This document shows positions 59,463 through 64,000 of a stretch of 64,000 bases of DNA, piece after piece. Numbering within the stretch: position 1 is the stretch's first letter; each line of letters starts with the position of its first letter. The position numbers and the translations under genes are program-made. A model generated the notes under the pieces. That model did no database searches. It was not told the origin of the DNA and saw nothing but the letters and a program-made list of their open reading frames with translations. Origin of the DNA: an uncultured Synergistales bacterium (GTDB lineage Bacteria > Synergistota > Synergistia > Synergistales > Aminobacteriaceae); contig CAJOEM010000004.1 in NCBI GenBank assembly GCA_905233725.1, positions 80,882-144,881 of the forward strand, read 5' to 3'.

Positions 59463-60551
59463 ATGGAAAAGCACCGCATTGATGAAATTGGCATAAGATA
59501 TGTCGAGAAATTGTCGCTGTATGAAGAGTACGCTTCGAGGATACGCAATTTGATGCAAGATCTAGTCGAGTTAGAGGGAGTTGAATTTTACGCGATTGAG
59601 GGTTGGGCGAAACCTCCGGCAGAATTGCTGCGTTTGCTTTCAAGTCTCGAAGAAAATGATCTTGCTGAAGTTGATCTGGTAACGATTCGAGTTTTGCTGC
59701 GTTTCCCTGAAGATGTTCTGAGAATCGAGGAAGTTGTGAAATCTGAGTTTGAGATTGATTCAGAGCGTTCAGTGCCGTCGAGCGGTCTTGAGGATCCGTA
59801 CAGATTTGGTTATCCTGCGGTTGTGTATATACTTGCGCTGTCGTCATCACGTGGAAATTTGCGTGAATGGGCGAAGTACAAGAATCTGAATTTCAGGCTT
59901 GAATTGCGCACGATGCTGCAGGAAGCCTGGGCAACTATTTCGCCGCGAGTTAATCAGACAGTAGGCAGCATTTCGGAAAAGAAATTGACGCGTGAATTGG
60001 TCTTGTTAGCAGCGTTACTTGAGAAAGCCGATCAGGGATTCTTGACGCTCAAACGTGAAATTAGCGAGGAAGCTTTGTTGATTCCGCCGAAAGCAAATTC
60101 TGCCAGCAAAAATTCTCAGGAGACGCAAATTCTTAATGCCGAGAAGATTTTCACGGACGAGGAATTGTACGCGATGTTTCGTGATAACGCGAATCTTTTG
60201 GGAGAATGGAACGCCGCAGCGATTGAGGCAGGATTTCCGGAATTTACGCCGAGTGCTGATTATTTGCGCGAGAGTTTCGGGTATTTGTGTGCGATTTTGC
60301 GCGCTTCAGGCATTGACACGCTCTCAGAAGTGAACAAGTTCCTCGATGACATGAAAGAAGGCGACAAGGGTTCACGGCAGTTGCGAGTGATTCACGAATC
60401 GTTCAAGAATGAGCGTAAGAATTGGCGAGTAGATCCGTTTTCTGCGTTATTTTTGCTCGTGCTGAATTTCAAGTGGGAGGACTTGAAAGAGAAAGATCTT
60501 GTTGCGTTGAAGATTAAGCGTGGCTCGGATAGAATTACGGGCATTGATTGA
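59463..60551 (+). CDS. divergent RelA/SpoT-fold protein
   Basis: 362 residues. The first 165 residues resemble a small alarmone synthetase domain: YEEYASRIRNLMQDL, DLVTIRVLLRF at 71-81 (compare DLxGxR), RFGYPAVVYIL at 114-124 (compare GYxSxHY), and RLELRTMLQEAWATIS at 145-160 (compare ExQxRTxxxxxWA). The catalytic Glu of ExQxRT aligns with Arg145, and the usual following His is absent. The helix ALLEKADQGFLTLKREI also fits such proteins. The C-terminal 160 residues are of unknown type. Synthetase activity is doubtful. Confidence 0.65.
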   Translation: MEKHRIDEIGIRYVEKLSLYEEYASRIRNLMQDLVELEGVEFYAIEGWAKPPAELLRLLSSLEENDLAEVDLVTIRVLLRFPEDVLRIEEVVKSEFEIDSERSVPSSGLEDPYRFGYPAVVYILALSSSRGNLREWAKYKNLNFRLELRTMLQEAWATISPRVNQTVGSISEKKLTRELVLLAALLEKADQGFLTLKREISEEALLIPPKANSASKNSQETQILNAEKIFTDEELYAMFRDNANLLGEWNAAAIEAGFPEFTPSADYLRESFGYLCAILRASGIDTLSEVNKFLDDMKEGDKGSRQLRVIHESFKNERKNWRVDPFSALFLLVLNFKWEDLKEKDLVALKIKRGSDRITGID

Positions 60552-60589
60552 TTGCGAATAATTGCGAAAATATTTTGGAGGCTGAAGTT

Positions 60590-61228
60590 ATGAGAATTAT
60601 TATAGTATGGGTGATAGTGTCGTATTTTATTGGCTCGATTCCGACGGGCTATCTTGTTACGAAACTTTTTCACAAGGATTCGAACGGCAAGCGCGATAAA
60701 CTCGACATACGCTCGATAGGCTCTGGCGCAACTGGCGCGACGAATGTTGGACGTGCGATGGGTCAGGGCTGGGCGAGATTCACGGCTGTGTTCGACATGT
60801 TGAAGGGTGCGTTTGCTTTGTTAATTGCGGCGCATTTGGGTAAGTCGTTTTTGCCGGATCAGCAGGAAATTTTGATAGCGTTATCTGGATTTGCGGCTGT
60901 AATCGGTCATAATTATCCGGTCTGGCTTGGCTTCAAAGGCGGCAAAGGTGTAGCTACGACGTACGGAACGTTATTTTTTATCTGGACTCCGGAGTCATTT
61001 GCGATAGTTTTGCTTTGCGGCGCGATCTGGTACGCGATCATGAAGACAACCAGATATGTCTCACTTGCGTCGATGCTCTCGATGCTTGCGATGCCGTTGT
61101 TCTTCTGGATTCTGAAAGCTCCGTTGCCATTCACGTTAGTTGCGCTGGCGTTGGCTGCGTTGGGAGTTTTCAGACACAGGTCTAACGTTGTGAGATTGAT
61201 TCACGGGAACGAGAATAGATTGAAATAG
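60590..61228 (+). CDS. plsY: glycerol-3-phosphate acyltransferase PlsY
   Basis: 212 residues, about five membrane helices. Motifs GSIPTGYLVTKLF, SGATGATNVGRAMG and GHNYPVWLGFKGGKGVATT are the three PlsY signatures. It uses acyl-phosphate to acylate glycerol-3-phosphate, the first step of phospholipid synthesis. GGAGG precedes ATG 60590. Confidence 0.96.
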   Translation: MRIIIVWVIVSYFIGSIPTGYLVTKLFHKDSNGKRDKLDIRSIGSGATGATNVGRAMGQGWARFTAVFDMLKGAFALLIAAHLGKSFLPDQQEILIALSGFAAVIGHNYPVWLGFKGGKGVATTYGTLFFIWTPESFAIVLLCGAIWYAIMKTTRYVSLASMLSMLAMPLFFWILKAPLPFTLVALALAALGVFRHRSNVVRLIHGNENRLK

Positions 61229-61243
61229 AAAAAATAATAAATA

Positions 61244-62077
61244 ATGGTAAAGCTGATTACGTTTGATTTGGACGACACGCTCCTGACAAAGCAGAAAGTT
61301 TTGACGGACGAGAATTTTCGTGCGTTGAGAGATGCGCATGATTTGGGGATTGAAATTGTTCCGGCGACTGGCAGATTTTGGCACGCTGTTCCGGAGTGCG
61401 TGAAGGCTCTCGAATTTGTGAATTACGCGATAATTGTGAACGGTGCGGAAATTCTTGACGTGAAGAGAAATATTTCGCTGGCAAAATCTGAGATTCCGGT
61501 TGAACGTGCGCTGAATATGATGCGAGTGTTTGACGATTTGCCTGTAATTTATGATTGTGTTGTGAATGGCGTGTGCTACATGCCGCGTAAGAATTATGAT
61601 CGAATTGCGGAATTTGCTTTGGATAATATTCAGCGTGGAATGTTGGAAAATTTCAGGACTCCGATTGATGACGAAGAATTTCGTGAACGGATTTTGAATG
61701 CTGCGGGTGTTCAGAAAGTTCAGGCGTTCGTGAAAGACGCGGAATTGCGCCGTGATTTGCTGCGTTCGTTGCCGGTAGTTTTTCCGAAGAATGCGATTGC
61801 TTCATCAGTTGCGAATAATCTCGAAATAAATGATATTAATTCTGGCAAAGGCTACGGATTGAAGAAATTATGCGAGATTCTGGGAATTGACGTGAAAAAT
61901 GCGCTATCGTTCGGTGATGGCTTGAATGATATTGACATGATCGAGGCTGCCGGGATCGGAGTTGCGATGAATAACGCGTGCGATGAGTTGAAGCAGATTG
62001 CTGATTACGTTACGCTCAAGAATTGCAATGAGAGCGGAGTTGCTGAGGGAATCAGGAAATTTTGTTTTGGGCAATAA
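61244..62077 (+). CDS. Cof-type HAD-superfamily hydrolase
   Basis: 277 residues. The HAD motifs are FDLDDTLLTKQ at the N-terminus and FGDGLNDIDMIEAAGIGVAM near residue 223; a cap domain lies between. Cof-like HADs dephosphorylate sugar phosphates or cofactors. There is no ribosome binding site. The stop lies 16 bases inside the next reading frame. Confidence 0.92.
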   Translation: MVKLITFDLDDTLLTKQKVLTDENFRALRDAHDLGIEIVPATGRFWHAVPECVKALEFVNYAIIVNGAEILDVKRNISLAKSEIPVERALNMMRVFDDLPVIYDCVVNGVCYMPRKNYDRIAEFALDNIQRGMLENFRTPIDDEEFRERILNAAGVQKVQAFVKDAELRRDLLRSLPVVFPKNAIASSVANNLEINDINSGKGYGLKKLCEILGIDVKNALSFGDGLNDIDMIEAAGIGVAMNNACDELKQIADYVTLKNCNESGVAEGIRKFCFGQ

Positions 62078-63630
62078 TTGGGATAATAATTTTCTCTGCA
62101 CTGCCTGAACTGTCCGTGAAATTTTTTCTGAGTGACGCGCTGGAGTTTTCGAGAAATTCCGGAGTAGCGTTCGGGATATTTGCGAATTATCCGGAGATTT
62201 CGTTAATTTTGGCTACGGTAGTGTTTGCGATGATTTTTTACGTTGCGATTTCGGAAATATTTGAGTTTCGGACTCGCATTTTTTTTGCGGTAATGTGCGG
62301 AGGAGCGTTTGCGAATCTGTTCGAGCGAGTGATTTTCGGCGCGGTTTATGATTGGTTGCCGCTGAGAATTTTCGGGATTGATTTCGCGTTGAGATTTAAT
62401 GTCGCAGATTTGGAAATTGCGTTCGGTGCGTTACTTGCGTTTTTAATGATATTCTTGAGATTCTTGAGAGGGGAAATTTTTATGAATTATCGAGATTTGG
62501 GAAAGACTGGCGTTAAAGTCAGCGAGATTGCTATGGGTTGCGAGGGATTTTCTGAGGAGAATTTCGCAATGACGAAGAAATTATTTGATTTCGCGGAGAA
62601 GCACGGGATAAATTATTTTGACCTGTACACGTCGAATCCGCAAGTTAGAGCAGCTGTAGGCAACGCGCTGAAGAATCGCCGCGAGAAATTTGTTATTCAG
62701 TCGCATTTGTGTTCGGTTTGGAAGAACGGTCAATACGAGAGAACTCGGGATTTGCGCGAGGTCAAAGCTGGATTTTCTGAGATGCTGAAGTTGCTGCAGG
62801 TTGATTATATCGACGTAGGCATGATTCATTATTGTGATGCGCTGAGTGATTGGCGTGAAATTCTTAATAACGGCATTCTGGATTACGCGCGAGAATTGAA
62901 GGCTTCCGGCAAGATTAAATTTGTCGGCTTGAGCAGTCATAATCCCGAAGTTGCGTTGGAAGCTGTTGAGAGTGGCGCGATCGAGGTTTTAATGTTCAGT
63001 GTGAATCCGTGTTATGATTTGCAGCCTGCGAGCGAAGATGTTGAAGAATTATGGAACGAAGCTAATTACGAGAATCACCTGACGAACATGGATCCCGAAC
63101 GCGAAAAATTATACGAGACGTGTCAGCGATTGGGCGTTGGCATTACGGTTATGAAATGTTTCGGCGGAGGAGACTTGTTGAACGCGGAATTGTCACCGGC
63201 TGGAGCAGCTTTGACTGTGAATCAGTGTATATCGTACGCATTGAGCCGTCCCGGAGTGAGCTGTGTTTTAGCTGGAGCGCATTCTCTTGAGCAGTTGCAG
63301 GAATCATTGGCGTATGAGTCAGCTAGTGAGAGTGAAAAAGATTATGCGTTGGCGCTGTCGTCGTTCCCGAAAATCAGTTGGAAGGGTCATTGCATGTATT
63401 GCAGCCATTGTGAGCCGTGTCCGATGAAAATTGATATTGCGAGTGTGACGAAATTCCTGAATCTTGCTGAGTCACAGAAACAAATTCCCGAGACAGTTCG
63501 TGAGCATTACAAAGTTCTTGAGCATCATGCCGGCGAATGCGTGAAGTGTGGTGCGTGTGAGAAGCGCTGTCCGTTTGGTGTTGCGATTCGTGATAATATG
63601 TCAAGAGCGGAAGATATTTTCGGATTTTAG
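62062..63630 (+). CDS. lspA: signal peptidase II (LspA) running in frame into an Fe-S aldo-keto reductase
   Basis: One open frame of 522 residues. Residues 1-about 138 are a compact lipoprotein signal peptidase: NSGVAFGIFANYP, GGAFANLFERVIFG, the catalytic Asp in GAVYDW, and the second catalytic Asp in RFNVADLEIAFG, with four membrane segments. Residues 141-522 are an aldo-keto reductase (MNYRDLGKTGVKVSEIAMG) with a C-terminal domain carrying CMYCSHCEPCP and CVKCGACEKRCP, enough for two [4Fe-4S] clusters. No stop codon separates the halves, but GAGAGGGG stands before the internal ATG 62482, so the reductase is probably also, or mainly, translated separately. Start TTG 62062, overlapping the HAD gene. 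Confidence 0.85.
   Translation: MFWAIIGIIIFSALPELSVKFFLSDALEFSRNSGVAFGIFANYPEISLILATVVFAMIFYVAISEIFEFRTRIFFAVMCGGAFANLFERVIFGAVYDWLPLRIFGIDFALRFNVADLEIAFGALLAFLMIFLRFLRGEIFMNYRDLGKTGVKVSEIAMGCEGFSEENFAMTKKLFDFAEKHGINYFDLYTSNPQVRAAVGNALKNRREKFVIQSHLCSVWKNGQYERTRDLREVKAGFSEMLKLLQVDYIDVGMIHYCDALSDWREILNNGILDYARELKASGKIKFVGLSSHNPEVALEAVESGAIEVLMFSVNPCYDLQPASEDVEELWNEANYENHLTNMDPEREKLYETCQRLGVGITVMKCFGGGDLLNAELSPAGAALTVNQCISYALSRPGVSCVLAGAHSLEQLQESLAYESASESEKDYALALSSFPKISWKGHCMYCSHCEPCPMKIDIASVTKFLNLAESQKQIPETVREHYKVLEHHAGECVKCGACEKRCPFGVAIRDNMSRAEDIFGF
62467..62484 (+). promoter_or_regulatory. internal ribosome binding site for the aldo-keto reductase
   Basis: GAGAGGGG lies eight bases before ATG 62482 within the LspA/aldo-keto reductase frame. 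It supports independent initiation of a 382-residue reductase (62482-63630). Confidence 0.7.
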
Positions 63631-63666
63631 AATTGAGAATTAGAATTTGATTTAGGAGGAATAATT

Positions 63667-64000
63667 ATGAAAGCTGGAACTAATGGCGATGTTTACGTTG
63701 AGTACGCTAAGAGAACCGGTGACGAATCAGTCGTATATTTCACGAGAGATCTTTCGTCTGAGGGATTGCGGAAAATTTTTGCGCGAGTGAAATCTGTTTT
63801 GAATGGGAAAGTTGCGGTGAAATTGCACACTGGAGAGCAACATGGACCGAATATTATCCCGAGAGCCTGGGTGAAAGATTTGCTCGCGAAAGATTTGCCC
63901 GACGGAACGATTGTTGAGACGAACTCGTATTATGACGGCGACAGATTCACGACTCAAGCTCACAGAGAGACGCTGAAAATTAACGGTTGGACGTTTTCTC
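63667..64000 (+). CDS. DUF362-type protein (5' part, runs off window)
   Basis: The first 111 codons of a gene cut by the window edge. ATG 63667 follows AGGAGGA. VSVKLxTGE-type KVAVKLHTGEQHGPNIIPR, DGTIVETNSYYDGDR and later residues match the DUF362 family, whose members often carry [4Fe-4S] clusters further on. It lies 36 bases after the aldo-keto reductase and could share its transcript. Confidence 0.8.
   Translation, partial: MKAGTNGDVYVEYAKRTGDESVVYFTRDLSSEGLRKIFARVKSVLNGKVAVKLHTGEQHGPNIIPRAWVKDLLAKDLPDGTIVETNSYYDGDRFTTQAHRETLKINGWTFS

Overview
The window is an ordinary-looking stretch of bacterial chromosome: densely packed, moderately AT-rich, with almost no intergenic space and no phage, transposon, CRISPR or integration signature that I could find. 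The gene set (Enterococcus-type V-ATPase operon, DUF5693 next to a CsaB-like pyruvyl transferase, extended L27 with its protease Prp, NhaC and chromate-type transporters) fits an anaerobic Synergistota-like bacterium best. A deep-branching Bacillota lineage is the main alternative. This is inference from gene content, not from a marker search. Translation starts are mostly Shine-Dalgarno led, with many TTG starts (rpoB, lepA, prp and others) and several genes with no visible ribosome binding site.

Layout. 1-3443 (minus): a 3'-truncated rpoB preceded by tRNA-Leu and tRNA-Cys behind one strong promoter, with no rplJ/rplL in front. 3465-4577 (minus): two tandem secreted coiled-coil paralogues and the relic of a third. 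4616-14134 (plus): lepA-hemW, gpmA, an aminotransferase, an exported flavodoxin, DUF4405 and DUF4491 proteins, a membrane metallophosphoesterase and NhaC. 14280-15706 (plus): glmM. 15807-23083 (minus): uvrC-pgpA-cinA(C)-recA-tig-clpP-clpX, i.e. DNA repair and protein quality control. 23161-23874 (plus): MgtC-like protein. 23945-29688 (minus): rplU-prp-rpmA, then obg-nadD-LCP-thioesterase-exported phosphatase. 29722-30762 (plus): mtnA. 30830-32746 (minus): transketolase. 32868-35224 (plus): AEC transporter, split chromate transporter, one unknown.

35252-44026 (plus) is a complete nine-gene V-type ATPase operon in the Enterococcus hirae ntp order, whose K subunit carries the Na+ ligand pattern. 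44121-44711 (plus) is a hexapeptide acetyltransferase. 44814-47695 (minus) is rpmB-pepA-ldh-zinc ribbon. 47784-51786 (plus) runs tRNA-Gly, a zinc ABC importer (znuA, znuC, znuB), a DUF457 membrane hydrolase and a NadD-like/NADAR fusion. 51854-55211 (minus) holds rplM-rpsI, a Cys-rich small protein, nicotinate phosphoribosyltransferase, secG, a CGGC protein and an unknown. 55261-64000 (plus) holds tmcAL, a 32-codon ORF, DUF5693, CsaB-like, a divergent RelA/SpoT-fold protein, plsY, a Cof-type HAD phosphatase, an LspA/aldo-keto reductase run-on reading frame and a truncated DUF362 protein.

The most unusual items are the NadD-like/NADAR fusion near a nicotinate salvage gene, the stop-less junction between lspA and an iron-sulfur aldo-keto reductase, the tandem coiled-coil paralogues that both carry an out-of-frame ancestral tail, and the RelA/SpoT-like protein whose catalytic motif looks altered.
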